A stretch of DNA of 45,836 nucleotides, taken from IMG/VR virus record IMGVR_UViG_3300035698_020555, positions 1-45,836 of that record, one strand, 5' to 3'. The position numbers were made by a program, and so were the translations under genes. Positions 15,979-24,428 of this stretch are shown here, in pieces. Numbering within the stretch: position 1 is the stretch's first letter; the number at the start of each line of letters is the position of its first letter. A model generated the notes under the pieces. It saw nothing but the letters and a program-made list of their open reading frames with translations. It did no database searches and had not been told where the DNA came from. Origin of the DNA: a virus.

Positions 15979-17408
15979 ATATATCATTTAAAAGTAAAAC
16001 CACTCTATTTGATTACCAAAAAGAAATCGTTGCTAGGATCAAAGGCTATACACATCACGCACTTTTTTTGGATATGGGTACTGGCAAATCTCGCATTGTG
16101 ATTGAGCTGTTATTGAATACCTATAGGGAACAAGGGTTATTGGATACGCTTATAGTATGCCCAAAGATTGCTATGCATAACTGGAAAAATGAGTTTAGCA
16201 GGCATACCCACCTAAAAAAAGAGGTTTATATACTAGAGGGTAGCAAACAAAAACGTATTAAAACGCTCCGCGCTAGGATGCCCGCCATATTTGTATGTAA
16301 CTATGAAATGCTTGAGCCACTAAAAAATGAGTTATTGGAGTGTGGTTTTGAGATTATCATTGCAGATGAATCGCAACGTATTAAATCCATGAAAGCCAAA
16401 CGCACCAAGGCCAGCATAGAGCTTGGAGATTCTAACTTTACCCACTATAAATGGATTTTATCGGGTACGCCTATTCTGAACACGCCCATGGATGTGTTTA
16501 GCCAATATCGTTTTCTTGATAGCGGGAAAACGTTCGGTAAAAACTTTTACCATTTTAGAAATGTATATTTCGAAGATCAAAACGCGGGCTTTAAAGCCAA
16601 GCCCCAATATTTCCCTAACTATAAACCACGAAAAGGAAGTATCCAAACCCTACATAAGGGCATTCACTCTATTGCAACGGTGATGAAGAAAGAGGAATGT
16701 TTATCGCTACCGCCAAAAGTATATCAAACCGCCCACGTAGAGATGAGCGTGGCTATGAAAAAGGCATATACTGAGATGGCTACCCTATTCATTACCTACC
16801 TAGAAGAATCCGCGTGCGTGGCACCTACAGCCCTAACCAAGTTAATCAGGCTATCGCAAATAACGTCCGGGTTCCTAAAAGATGATATGGGAAATCAAAT
16901 ATCATTTAAAACCAACCCTAAATTGGATGCGGTGCTTGAGCTGGTAGATGACATAATTGAATCAGGACATAAAGTCATTTTATGGGCCTATTTCAGGCAT
17001 GATATTGAAATGCTTAGAGATGCCCTATCCAAATACAATCCGGCTGTGCTCTATGGTGGTACTAAAAATAGAGAAAAGGAGGCAGCTTCTTTTACCTATA
17101 ACGACATAACACCCCTTATTATCGCCAATCAACAGGCAGCTGGGTTGGCTGTGAACCTAGTAGAGGCTAGCTACGCTATCTATTATTCACAAAACTATAG
17201 CCTTGAACATAGGCTGCAAAGTGAAGACAGATGCCACCGTATCGGATCAGAGCGGCATTCTAAGATTACCTATATTGATGTGGTGTACAAAGATAGCATT
17301 GATGAGGTGGTAGTGGACGCATTGAAACGAAAAGAAGATTTGGCTTCCAAGTTACTAGATAAGAATTTTTGGAAGGAGGTGAAAGTTTGGAAAAAGAAAA
17401 GTCTTTGA
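15975..17408 (+). CDS. SNF2-family DNA helicase/translocase
   Basis: A 477-aa protein. LFDYQKEIVARI (Q-like motif), DMGTGKSRIVIEL (Walker A), IIADESQRIK (Walker B, DESQ), LSGTPILNTP (motif III), then in the second RecA lobe LIIANQQAAGLAVNL (motif V) and SEDRCHRIGS (motif VI). This is the compact SNF2 helicase common in phages; such proteins remodel DNA-protein complexes during replication or recombination. Translation is coupled to the HNH gene by ATGA. Confidence 0.9.
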   Translation: MNISFKSKTTLFDYQKEIVARIKGYTHHALFLDMGTGKSRIVIELLLNTYREQGLLDTLIVCPKIAMHNWKNEFSRHTHLKKEVYILEGSKQKRIKTLRARMPAIFVCNYEMLEPLKNELLECGFEIIIADESQRIKSMKAKRTKASIELGDSNFTHYKWILSGTPILNTPMDVFSQYRFLDSGKTFGKNFYHFRNVYFEDQNAGFKAKPQYFPNYKPRKGSIQTLHKGIHSIATVMKKEECLSLPPKVYQTAHVEMSVAMKKAYTEMATLFITYLEESACVAPTALTKLIRLSQITSGFLKDDMGNQISFKTNPKLDAVLELVDDIIESGHKVILWAYFRHDIEMLRDALSKYNPAVLYGGTKNREKEAASFTYNDITPLIIANQQAAGLAVNLVEASYAIYYSQNYSLEHRLQSEDRCHRIGSERHSKITYIDVVYKDSIDEVVVDALKRKEDLASKLLDKNFWKEVKVWKKKSL

Positions 17409-17572
17409 TCCAGTTGGAAGAGGTTAAAGCCAATTTGATAACTCTGAAAGATGTAATTGAGGGAAGTAACGATCTAAGGGTATGCGTGCGTCTATGTGCA
17501 CATGCACTCGGAAATATATATAACTATTTAGTAGAAAAAGAAGAAGGAGAAAATGAAAATGAACCTAAATAA
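17387..17572 (+). CDS. Hypothetical protein, 61 aa
   Basis: I choose TTG 17387 because GGAAGGAGGTG ends 5-6 bases upstream. A small helical protein with an acidic C-terminus. It overlaps both the SNF2 gene and the SPFH gene, so it is part of the same translational chain. Confidence 0.55.
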   Translation: MEKEKSLIQLEEVKANLITLKDVIEGSNDLRVCVRLCAHALGNIYNYLVEKEEGENENEPK

Positions 17573-18443
17573 AGACTGGGAAATTGCGCTGCTCATACTG
17601 GCTGTTGTTATAGGGTTACCCCTCCTATACAAAGTAGCAAATATTAATTTCGTAAAGCCAGGCTATGTTGGCGTTAAAGTTAATCTGCTAGGGACTAAAC
17701 AGGGGGTGGACTCAGAGGAACTTGGGGTAGGTATCCATATCTTGGGGCCTATGAAAAAGTTATATCGCTATCCCGTATTTAAACAAAACTATGTGTGGAC
17801 TAAAGACGCTCGGGAAGGCTCCCCTACAGATGAAGCATTCCGTTTTCAAACTAAAGAGGGTTTGAAAGTTAGAGCTGATATGGGTATCACATATCACCTT
17901 AATAAGGGCATGGTGAATACCATATTTCAAAAGTATAGACGTGGCATTGAGGAAATAACCGACATATTCTTACGGAACGTTGTACGGGATTCTATCAATA
18001 CCGTTAGTTCGAAAATGGAGATACAAGACCTTTATGGGGCCAAGAAAGAAGAGTTCTTATTGTTGGTAGAAAAGAAAGCCAAGGCACGGGTAGAACAGGA
18101 AGGGATTTTTATTGATAAGATTTATCTAATCGATAACTTCGAACTCCCATCAACCGTTGTCGCTGCACTAAATGCCAAAATCGAGGCTACACAACGCGCG
18201 CAACAGCGTGAAAATGAGCTTAGAGAGGCTGAGGCTGAGGCAAAGAAAAAGGTAGCCGAGGCGCAAGGTGATGCCCGATCAATCCTTACGCGCGCACGGG
18301 CACAAGCAAAAGCGAACACGATTCTTAGTCACTCGATTACGAAACCGCTTAACCGTTATGAGATGATAAAGAAATGGGATGGAGCATTACCGAAATTTTC
18401 CGGAGGGGCAACGCCAATGTTTCAGATGAAAGAGGAGTTATGA
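17553..18443 (+). CDS. SPFH/band 7 (prohibitin-stomatin-like) membrane protein
   Basis: A 296-aa protein behind GAAGGAG. Residues 8-26 form an N-terminal membrane anchor (IALLILAVVIGLPLLYKV). The SPFH core follows: VKPGYVGVKVNLLG, FRFQTKEGLKVRADMGITYH and LRNVVRDSINTVSSKM. A long Ala/Glu-rich coiled coil (NELREAEAEAKKKVAEAQGD) then leads to the end, as in prohibitins, HflK/C and stomatins. Such proteins assemble into membrane cages that control proteases. In a phage it may modulate host FtsH or organise membrane-bound replication; this is inference. Confidence 0.85.
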   Translation: MKMNLNKDWEIALLILAVVIGLPLLYKVANINFVKPGYVGVKVNLLGTKQGVDSEELGVGIHILGPMKKLYRYPVFKQNYVWTKDAREGSPTDEAFRFQTKEGLKVRADMGITYHLNKGMVNTIFQKYRRGIEEITDIFLRNVVRDSINTVSSKMEIQDLYGAKKEEFLLLVEKKAKARVEQEGIFIDKIYLIDNFELPSTVVAALNAKIEATQRAQQRENELREAEAEAKKKVAEAQGDARSILTRARAQAKANTILSHSITKPLNRYEMIKKWDGALPKFSGGATPMFQMKEEL

Positions 18444-18646
18444 TAAAAATTATAGCTTTCATTATATTTTTAATCGGAGCAAGCTCCTTAAATGCAATTG
18501 ATATTCCCCACCAAGAACCTGAGTTCGTTCAAGGATATTTTTCAGGAGGGATGAAGGGCGGAAAAGCACCTGATAGAATAAATGAAATTTTACAACGCGG
18601 GTATCAAATAGCAGAAATTGAGAGAGTAGGAAAGAGTTTTTTATAG
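18440..18646 (+). CDS. Small secreted protein coupled to SPFH gene
   Basis: ATG 18440 overlaps the SPFH stop (ATGA) and follows AGAGGAG. The 68-aa product begins with a clear Sec-type signal peptide: MIKIIAFIIFLIGASSLNA, with cleavage likely after LNA. The mature part is about 49 aa and unrecognised. Coupling to the membrane-anchored SPFH protein suggests a shared job on the outer face of the membrane. Confidence 0.65.
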   Translation: MIKIIAFIIFLIGASSLNAIDIPHQEPEFVQGYFSGGMKGGKAPDRINEILQRGYQIAEIERVGKSFL

Positions 18647-18679
18647 TCTATTTTAAACTAAGCCAGGGAAGGAGAGTGC

Positions 18680-18955
18680 ATGAATAAAGTTTTAGAGAGT
18701 GAATTTATGAATTTGACGATGGAAGAGGTAAAAGAATTGGTTGCAAAACACCATGCGGATAGCCATAAAGGAGTTATATGGAATTATCAATTTTGTTATG
18801 TCTTTGCGTTTTATGATACGAGTGATGAGGAGATTGCGCCAAAGCTAACATCCACCATGAAACCAGAAGAGGAAATAATGTTTCTAGAGAAATGTTTAGT
18901 TATATTAAAGCAGGAGTATTGCCAACAGTGGCTATTCAAGGGAGAGGCTGTTTGA
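18680..18955 (+). CDS. Hypothetical protein, 91 aa
   Basis: Behind GGAAGGAGAG. An acidic protein with no motif recognised; small early-type gene. Confidence 0.6.
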   Translation: MNKVLESEFMNLTMEEVKELVAKHHADSHKGVIWNYQFCYVFAFYDTSDEEIAPKLTSTMKPEEEIMFLEKCLVILKQEYCQQWLFKGEAV

Positions 18956-18956
18956 T

Positions 18957-19142
18957 ATGGGATTACTTTTTTTAATACTCGTTTATGTGGCTTTTTTTTA
19001 TTATGTGTTTTTCGGAAACCAAGAAAAGAAAAAAGAAGTTGAAGATTTTGGTATGAGGGATGAGAATTTTATACTGGAATCGATTTTAGTACATAGTAGA
19101 GAGGAATCAAAGGCGATAGCGAAGCTGAAGGAGAAATTATAA
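18957..19142 (+). CDS. Small membrane protein, 61 aa
   Basis: Residues 2-20 are a hydrophobic helix (LLFLILVYVAFFYYVFF), followed by a charged coiled-coil-like tail. GGAGAGG lies upstream and the last base overlaps the next start. Confidence 0.6.
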   Translation: MGLLFLILVYVAFFYYVFFGNQEKKKEVEDFGMRDENFILESILVHSREESKAIAKLKEKL

Positions 19143-19351
19143 TGGCTAGATTTTGGGAAGCGCATGGAACGACATATGCCACGTATTTTGACATTTATTC
19201 TGTTGTTGCGCTTGAAAAAGCAAACGATGAGGGTATGGTTGCTGTACACCTGAATACAGGTGCCATCTTACACGTGGGCAAAGGCAAATACGAAACAGCA
19301 GAGAAGTATATGAAAGCACTAATGGACGCAATTACAGGAAGGTTTGAGTAG
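19142..19351 (+). CDS. Hypothetical protein, 69 aa
   Basis: A 69-aa protein whose ATG shares a base with the preceding stop (TAATG). The pattern AVHLNTGAILHVGKGKYE suggests a small beta sheet; no family recognised. Confidence 0.55.
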   Translation: MARFWEAHGTTYATYFDIYSVVALEKANDEGMVAVHLNTGAILHVGKGKYETAEKYMKALMDAITGRFE

Positions 19352-19352
19352 C

Positions 19353-19661
19353 ATGAACATCTTTATTGAACGGTATGGGGCTGGTAATTATGCACTAAAG
19401 TATCTTGGGGGCGGACTAGCTACTTCCTCCTCTTTGACTCCTTCACTTGCTGTTTTCTTGGGGGATGCGGATGAAATCTGCAAGAACATTACAGATACAG
19501 TGCACACCTACGAAGCTAGCCGGCTGGCTGATATAGAAAAAGAGAAGAACGAGAAAGAAACGCATCTAGAGGCATTAAAAAAGTATTTGGCAACTGATGA
19601 TTTGGAAGGGGTTTTAGAATACATTAAAGCTGAGTTTGAAGTGGAGGATAGATATGAGTAA
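19353..19661 (+). CDS. Hypothetical protein, 102 aa
   Basis: ATG 19353 is preferred over an upstream TTG. Residues 45-100 are Glu/Lys-rich and probably coiled coil. No known domain. Confidence 0.55.
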   Translation: MNIFIERYGAGNYALKYLGGGLATSSSLTPSLAVFLGDADEICKNITDTVHTYEASRLADIEKEKNEKETHLEALKKYLATDDLEGVLEYIKAEFEVEDRYE

Positions 19662-19914
19662 CACTAACTTCCCATTCGAGTCGCTTAACTCCTATTTTCA
19701 GGCCAGATGGAGGCCTCGGACGGTGGATATAGTTGAGTTGGATTGTGATAGGGTATTCATTGATTTTAATTTCGTAGCTGAATGCCTAGCCCTAAAAGAT
19801 TGGGGGCCACTCATAGAGTATATGGAAGGCCGCTTAGAGGTCAGGTGTAGGACGGCTATGGATATTGCACAGGAGGTATTAGATGCAGCCATTAACCCAC
19901 ATAAGGAGATTTGA
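19654..19914 (+). CDS. Hypothetical protein, 86 aa
   Basis: ATG 19654 follows GGAGG, inside the last codons of the preceding gene. No motif recognised. Its 3' end forms the recurring junction AAGGAGATTTGAATG, in which its TGA is followed directly by the next ATG. Confidence 0.55.
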   Translation: MSNTNFPFESLNSYFQARWRPRTVDIVELDCDRVFIDFNFVAECLALKDWGPLIEYMEGRLEVRCRTAMDIAQEVLDAAINPHKEI

Positions 19915-20136
19915 ATGGATATAAATAATGAGATTCTAGAAAAGTTAGCCAGCTTAGAGCATGCGCAATGGATGCGCTGGGCGAAAACAATACTCGAAAC
20001 AGAAACAATATCCGATAAAAGACGTGCGCGTTGGGAAACCGACTGCTTTAAACCATATTCAGAATTATCAGAGGAAATGAAGGAATTCGACCGCAAAGAG
20101 GTCATGTTGAAAATCCATGTATTAAAGGAGCTTTGA
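19915..20136 (+). CDS. Hypothetical protein, 73 aa
   Basis: Starts immediately after the previous stop with AAGGAG inside the upstream gene. Contains LEHAQWMRWAKTILE and KPYSEL, a pattern I associate with short phage proteins of unknown function (RyR-like fold), but I do not assert it. Confidence 0.55.
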   Translation: MDINNEILEKLASLEHAQWMRWAKTILETETISDKRRARWETDCFKPYSELSEEMKEFDRKEVMLKIHVLKEL

Positions 20137-20391
20137 GTGATTAAATGTGACATATTTAGAGATTATAGGAACAAAGCTTTGCTTGAGTTTGAAGGCAATG
20201 AAACATTAGACGAAGAATCAAGGGATTTACTTGCCGACTTTCAAACGTTTGTGGCCTTTGTTACCGAAATGCTTAATGAATCATACACCCCCAAGGATTA
20301 TAAATATTTTGAAATCATGGGGAGCTTACTACTAAATGAACTGTCTTCTGCCTTGATTATGAAAAACATCACGGATAGGGAGGAGATTTAG
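20137..20391 (+). CDS. Hypothetical protein, 84 aa
   Basis: GTG start placed directly after the previous TGA, with AAAGGAG upstream. An acidic helical protein; no family recognised. Confidence 0.5.
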   Translation: MIKCDIFRDYRNKALLEFEGNETLDEESRDLLADFQTFVAFVTEMLNESYTPKDYKYFEIMGSLLLNELSSALIMKNITDREEI

Positions 20392-20392
20392 C

Positions 20393-20968
20393 ATGGAAAT
20401 AACATATGAAATGCAAGGTTGGTATTGGGAGAGGACTGGAAGGCATCGGGGCTTAGTGAAAGAAAACTTAAAAGCGTTGTCCGCACATGAGCTGCTTTCT
20501 AAAGAGGCTCTTGTAGAAAGGGGTAATAGCCATGATTTGGATAAGTATAGTGTGGATAATAACAAGGCTTACATCTTAGTATCTTGGTATTTTAAGAAAA
20601 GGAGGGAATGCCTAAACTTTCAAATGCCAAAACATGTTTTAAAAGCAGTTAATAAGGCCACCCATTCCCATGTTATTTCAAACGCACATCACCCTGAATA
20701 TCATGCCAATAAAATAAAACCGATTTCAATATTTGAAAGAGATGACATCGTGAAGGGGAACCTCTCCATTATTGAAGTACCAGAGATGCCTATACATGAT
20801 GTAGCAGAAATGGTTTGCGACTGGACTGCCATAGCACAGGAATTGGGCGAGGAAAATGCATCTGCAAGAAGCTGGGCTGATAAGCAAATTGGAAATAAAT
20901 GGGTTTTTTTTGATAAAGATACACAGCTTATTTATGATTTTATAACGGTGTTAGAATGTCGGGATTAA
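20393..20968 (+). CDS. DUF5662-like (HD-like) phage protein
   Basis: A 191-aa protein behind GAGGAG. HRGLVKENL, NSHDLDKYS, AHHPEYHANK and PIHDVAEMVCDWTA follow the order seen in the phage DUF5662 family, with His/Asp pairs like an HD phosphohydrolase active site. A nucleotide or nucleic-acid phosphodiesterase role is inferred; the true substrate of this family is not known to me. Confidence 0.7.
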   Translation: MEITYEMQGWYWERTGRHRGLVKENLKALSAHELLSKEALVERGNSHDLDKYSVDNNKAYILVSWYFKKRRECLNFQMPKHVLKAVNKATHSHVISNAHHPEYHANKIKPISIFERDDIVKGNLSIIEVPEMPIHDVAEMVCDWTAIAQELGEENASARSWADKQIGNKWVFFDKDTQLIYDFITVLECRD

Positions 20969-20979
20969 AGGAAATTTGA

Positions 20980-21333
20980 ATGGTAGAAATACGTACAAAA
21001 GATAAGCCTGAAGAGGGAACAGCCCATCACTTATTAGAGCACAAAGAAAACTGGGATGGGGAAGGGGACGGCCCTTATTCTGCTGAAACTATTATCTTAG
21101 CAGAAGAGGTATGGAAGTGGTTTTATCTTAATGAGTTCGGTAAGGGGGAGATATTCCCCGGCCCGGGTACAAGTATAGACATCACGTTTGAAGGCTGTGA
21201 CATAACGGGAACCTGTGCGTGGCTTGTGAATGTCAGATCAAAAGATGACATGAGCGTATATTTAGAACAAGAAGGGCTCGCATTTAAAGGTAAAATGTTT
21301 AAGTTGAAAGAAAAAACGGCAGAGGAGATTTGA
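20980..21333 (+). CDS. Hypothetical protein, 117 aa
   Basis: Behind AAAGGAAATTTGAATG, one of the shared junctions. NWDGEGDGPYSAETI suggests a family of small proteins found near toxin-antitoxin or phage loci, but I cannot assign a function. Confidence 0.6.
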   Translation: MVEIRTKDKPEEGTAHHLLEHKENWDGEGDGPYSAETIILAEEVWKWFYLNEFGKGEIFPGPGTSIDITFEGCDITGTCAWLVNVRSKDDMSVYLEQEGLAFKGKMFKLKEKTAEEI

Positions 21334-21807
21334 ATGTATAAGCATACGTTATTACTTTGTGCTTTTCCCGGAACAGGGAAAACTTATTTTTCAAGAAAAC
21401 ATAAAAAAGAGGTGCTTGATAGTGACAGTAGCACCTTCAATAAATGCTATTTTCCTAAAAACTATATAGAATACATAGAAAATAATATTGGAAAAAAAAA
21501 GGTAATTTGTATCAGTACACACAAAGAGGTGAGGGACGCTCTAGTAAGGAACAAACTTGGCTTTAGCCTAGTATACCCCGACATAAACTTAAAGGATGAA
21601 TATATTGCAAGATACATTGCGCGTGGGGATAGTAGTGCTTTTATTGGAATGCTGGAAGGTAATTGGGATGACTGGATTCTGGATTTAAAAAATCAAAAAA
21701 CATGTCACCATATTGTTTTGTCCGAAGGTGAGTTTATAGGCACCCTCGAAAGATTTAGAAATAAAGGAGATTTGAAGGATGATAACAAAGGGCGATGTGG
21801 TATTTGA
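21334..21807 (+). CDS. P-loop kinase-like protein
   Basis: A 157-aa protein. LLLCAFPGTGKTYFSRK is a Walker A loop of the GxPGxGKT kind (Gly replaced by Ala), followed by LDSDS as the kinase Asp motif. The layout resembles small nucleotide or polynucleotide kinases. It overlaps the downstream coiled-coil gene by 29 bases. Confidence 0.7.
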   Translation: MYKHTLLLCAFPGTGKTYFSRKHKKEVLDSDSSTFNKCYFPKNYIEYIENNIGKKKVICISTHKEVRDALVRNKLGFSLVYPDINLKDEYIARYIARGDSSAFIGMLEGNWDDWILDLKNQKTCHHIVLSEGEFIGTLERFRNKGDLKDDNKGRCGI

Positions 21808-22165
21808 GCTTGTGCGTGGTGGGGAATACCCAGATAAGTTTACATTAATAAAATCTGTTGCACCGATTATATGTGAACGGAAAGTTGCAACTTATGAATA
21901 TGTCGGCCCTGACATGGAGCATAGGGTGTTTAGCGGATACCATTATTATACTGAAACAAAGGAGGGTTATGACGTGATCTCAACGGATATAGAATCAGCG
22001 CAAAAGTTATTATTAAAAGTGAAAGAAGAGATAACGAGTATGCAGAAAGGAGAGACTATTTTAACCGCTCGATTAGCAGAGCTTGAGGAAAAGTGCCATA
22101 TACAACGGGAGATACATGATAAAAATAGAAGTTTTTGGAGTAAATTGCGGGGGAGTGATGATTGA
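21779..22165 (+). CDS. Coiled-coil protein, paralogue of 882-1277
   Basis: A 128-aa protein behind AAAGGAG. TDIESAQKLLLKVKEEI matches the central region of the 882 gene, and the N-terminal beta segment and helical tail are in the same order. Function unknown. Confidence 0.65.
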   Translation: MITKGDVVFELVRGGEYPDKFTLIKSVAPIICERKVATYEYVGPDMEHRVFSGYHYYTETKEGYDVISTDIESAQKLLLKVKEEITSMQKGETILTARLAELEEKCHIQREIHDKNRSFWSKLRGSDD

Positions 22166-22269
22166 TGGGAATAAGACAGTTCTTTAGAGAAATGTATATG
22201 CTGTATTGGGCATGGAAATATGATAAATATCGCTATTATGAATTGGACGATATCCCAAAAAAAAATTGA
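22165..22269 (+). CDS. Small protein, 34 aa
   Basis: ATG 22165 overlaps the previous TGA. The product is rich in Tyr and Trp (MYMLYWAWKYDKYRYYEL), suggesting an amphipathic, membrane-surface helix. No strong ribosome-binding site, so probably coupled. Confidence 0.4.
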   Translation: MGIRQFFREMYMLYWAWKYDKYRYYELDDIPKKN

Positions 22270-22305
22270 TATGGAAAAAGAGGGATAAAGGAGTATATTT
22301 GAACC

Positions 22306-22692
22306 ATGAATCACAAAAAATTAGTTGAAAATATAGTAGAGCTACGCGATCAAAAGAAAGAATATGAAGACTTAATTAAACATATTAACACTGAGCTGGA
22401 AAAAGTAGAGCAGGCATTAATTGAAGTATTGGTTCAAGAGGGAATTGGAACCATTAAATTCCCCGGATTAGCAACGATCACAACTACCATTAAGGCATTC
22501 CCTAGAATAATAGATAAAACACAATTCTACGCCTATCTAAGAGATAGTGGCCAAGACGGGCTGATACAAGAAACGGTGAATGCGAATACGCTTCGGGCGT
22601 GGTGGAATAGTTTGGCAGGTGAGAAGCTGGCCGCGGAACGTATTGGCCTAGCGGTTTGGGAAAAGCCTGCTTTGTCGGTCAGGAAAGGATAA
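22306..22692 (+). CDS. Hypothetical phage protein with N-terminal coiled coil
   Basis: A 128-aa protein behind AAAGGAG. Residues 1-45 are coiled coil (DQKKEYEDLIKHINTELEKV), followed by a compact domain with RIIDKTQFYAYLRDSGQDGL and NANTLRAWWN. I recognise this as a layout seen in many phage genomes, without a known function. Confidence 0.65.
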   Translation: MNHKKLVENIVELRDQKKEYEDLIKHINTELEKVEQALIEVLVQEGIGTIKFPGLATITTTIKAFPRIIDKTQFYAYLRDSGQDGLIQETVNANTLRAWWNSLAGEKLAAERIGLAVWEKPALSVRKG

Positions 22693-22695
22693 GAG

Positions 22696-23016
22696 ATGTT
22701 TGTAAAAAATGGGAAATTTATGTTGGATATGAAGGTAGTTACAGCCTCATTTGAAAGAAGTATAAAAGAAATATGTACCACAGAAGAGGGGCTACATACC
22801 CTAGCCTTTACCTATGCAGAAGCGTGTATGGCTTTAGCATTTATTCAAATTATAATAGGGATGGATAAAAAATTTAATAGCACGCTAGACTTTGAGGAAT
22901 GGGTAGAATCCTATGCAGATTCACTGGGAAGTGAAGATATTGTTGGCTTGATTCTTTCTAAAATGAAACTTTCAACTGAATTATTGTACTCTTTTAAAAA
23001 GGATAGGGAAGGATAA
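22696..23016 (+). CDS. Paralogue family A, member 1
   Basis: A 106-aa helical protein behind GGAAAGGATAAG. It shares EEGLHTLAFTYAEACMALAF, DFEEWVES and LILSKMKLSTELL with the gene at 23023-23330 and, more distantly, with 24090-24410. Function unknown; small early-type protein. Confidence 0.65.
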   Translation: MFVKNGKFMLDMKVVTASFERSIKEICTTEEGLHTLAFTYAEACMALAFIQIIIGMDKKFNSTLDFEEWVESYADSLGSEDIVGLILSKMKLSTELLYSFKKDREG

Positions 23017-23022
23017 GCGGGT

Positions 23023-23330
23023 ATGGTAAATTTTGAAACATTTAGTATAAATCTATATGAAGTTAATGACGTTTTTAAAAGAACAATGGATAAAGAATCT
23101 AAAACGGAAGAGGGGAAAAATAAACTTTGTTATGGGTTTGCGGAATTGGGGGTGCTCTATCCTTTTTTTACCTTATTCTATGTAAGGATAAGGGGTTTAA
23201 TGGGTGGAATGACTTCGAAGAGTGGCTAAAGGGATACGATTTTATGTTTAAAGGGGGCAGTGCCAGTGATTTAATCCTATCCAAAATGCAATCGTCTATA
23301 ACTATAATTGAGGAATTCCGGAAAGGATAA
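23023..23330 (+). pseudogene. Paralogue family A, member 2, with a -1 shift at a G5 run
   Basis: The first frame (23023-23229) matches the N-terminal half of family A (TEEGKNKLCYGFAELG). After the G5 run at 23148-23152 the family continues only in the -1 frame (FNGWNDFEEWLKG, LILSKMQSSITIIEEF), to 23330. One extra G would restore a protein of about 102 aa. The cause may be an inactivating loss, programmed -1 shifting, or an assembly error. Confidence 0.7.
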
Positions 23331-23343
23331 GAAGGAAAATACT

Positions 23344-23523
23344 ATGGGTATTACTGATTTTATTTTTTGTTTTGTTATCTTTATACTCCATCTTATTAGT
23401 GTCAAGATGAGCTATTCCAATGGTAAATGTGCAGGGCGACGCGAATTGTTTGGTGAGCAAGTACGAAAAGCAATAGATAAAGGAGGGCATCATATCGATA
23501 ATTTTTTTAATGCAATCAGATAA
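23344..23523 (+). CDS. Small membrane protein, 59 aa
   Basis: ATG 23344 follows GAAGGAAA. Residues 3-20 form a hydrophobic helix (ITDFIFCFVIFILHLISV), then a basic tail. It has the same architecture as the next gene, and the two may be diverged duplicates. Confidence 0.55.
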   Translation: MGITDFIFCFVIFILHLISVKMSYSNGKCAGRRELFGEQVRKAIDKGGHHIDNFFNAIR

Positions 23524-23540
23524 GAAAGGAGGTATGCAAT

Positions 23541-23744
23541 ATGGAAATTTCGAATGTTGTTTTATGTTTATTGATTGCTGCGTTACTCGTGGTTACGCAT
23601 ATACTTGCCTGCATTAAAGGGCATTTGGATGCGCTAAAGAATATTAAGCATACGATTGAAGTATTGGATGAGGTGGAAAAAGAGGAGGAAGGGGGGGGGC
23701 CATTAAGTAGCCGTAAGGACAAAATAAATAATATGGAGGAATAA
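23541..23744 (+). CDS. Small membrane protein, 67 aa, with a G9 tract
   Basis: Behind AAAGGAGG. Residues 4-24 are hydrophobic (SNVVLCLLIAALLVVTHILA), followed by a coiled-coil-like tail. A run of nine G at 23691-23699 encodes part of EEGGGPLSS; slippage there would change the last 20 residues. The final NNMEE comes from the recurring ATGGAGGAAT junction. Confidence 0.55.
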   Translation: MEISNVVLCLLIAALLVVTHILACIKGHLDALKNIKHTIEVLDEVEKEEEGGGPLSSRKDKINNMEE

Positions 23745-23749
23745 GGATT

Positions 23750-24061
23750 ATGGAAAATAACATAGATGAAAACTTAGAGGTGGAGGAGGTGCAAATAAGT
23801 GCGTTGGTTGAGCAACTAACAACGTTGGATTTTGAGGATTTTAAGAGAACTCTTGATAGAACATGTGAAGCTCGCTTTATTGATCCAGAGGATATGTTCT
23901 TTATTTACATTAAGAATTCTAAATATAAGGCAAGAACTGCTAAGGGGAGTTTAGAGGCTTTAGTAGGGATGTTAACTCTTATGGTATCTAAATACATGTC
24001 ATTTGCCCTAAAGGAACTCCCTTCGGGAGAGTTGGTTGACTCGGATGTGAAAACTAAATAG
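23750..24061 (+). CDS. Paralogue family D, member 1
   Basis: A 103-aa acidic helical protein behind ATGGAGGAAT. Its ARFIDPEDMFFIYIKNSK segment aligns with GRFRDEEDVFILFTEANK in the gene at 24420, and both start with MENN. Function unknown. Confidence 0.6.
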   Translation: MENNIDENLEVEEVQISALVEQLTTLDFEDFKRTLDRTCEARFIDPEDMFFIYIKNSKYKARTAKGSLEALVGMLTLMVSKYMSFALKELPSGELVDSDVKTK

Positions 24062-24089
24062 ATAACAACTAAAGAAAAGGAGCTGAATA

Positions 24090-24410
24090 ATGATAAAGAA
24101 AAGTATTTTTGCAGTGGATTTAGAGCTGATGCGTGGCTTTTTTGAAAAGCAGCTAATAGAAACGCTTAAAGAAGAGGGGGGGATTGAAAAAATAGCGCAT
24201 ACTGAAATGGAGCTGTGTATTTCACTTACTTTATTGGCAGGAGCTTTTGCAACTGCAATAGGGATTGAAGATGAGGATTTACTTTTCGAATGGGTACGGG
24301 CACAAGATAGTATAGGAGGTGATATGGTAAAAAATATGGTTATAGAAAAGCTAAATACTAGTAGCATGATTATGCATCAATATAAAAGAGACGTTACAAC
24401 AAATAACTAA
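24090..24410 (+). CDS. Paralogue family A, member 3
   Basis: A 106-aa protein behind AAAAGGAG. It shares LLFEWVRAQDS and a C-terminal KLNTSSMIMHQYKRD with family A, and the same hydrophobic middle. It alternates with family D genes, suggesting duplication of a two-gene unit. Confidence 0.6.
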   Translation: MIKKSIFAVDLELMRGFFEKQLIETLKEEGGIEKIAHTEMELCISLTLLAGAFATAIGIEDEDLLFEWVRAQDSIGGDMVKNMVIEKLNTSSMIMHQYKRDVTTNN

Positions 24411-24428
24411 TATAGAGGAATGAATAAT

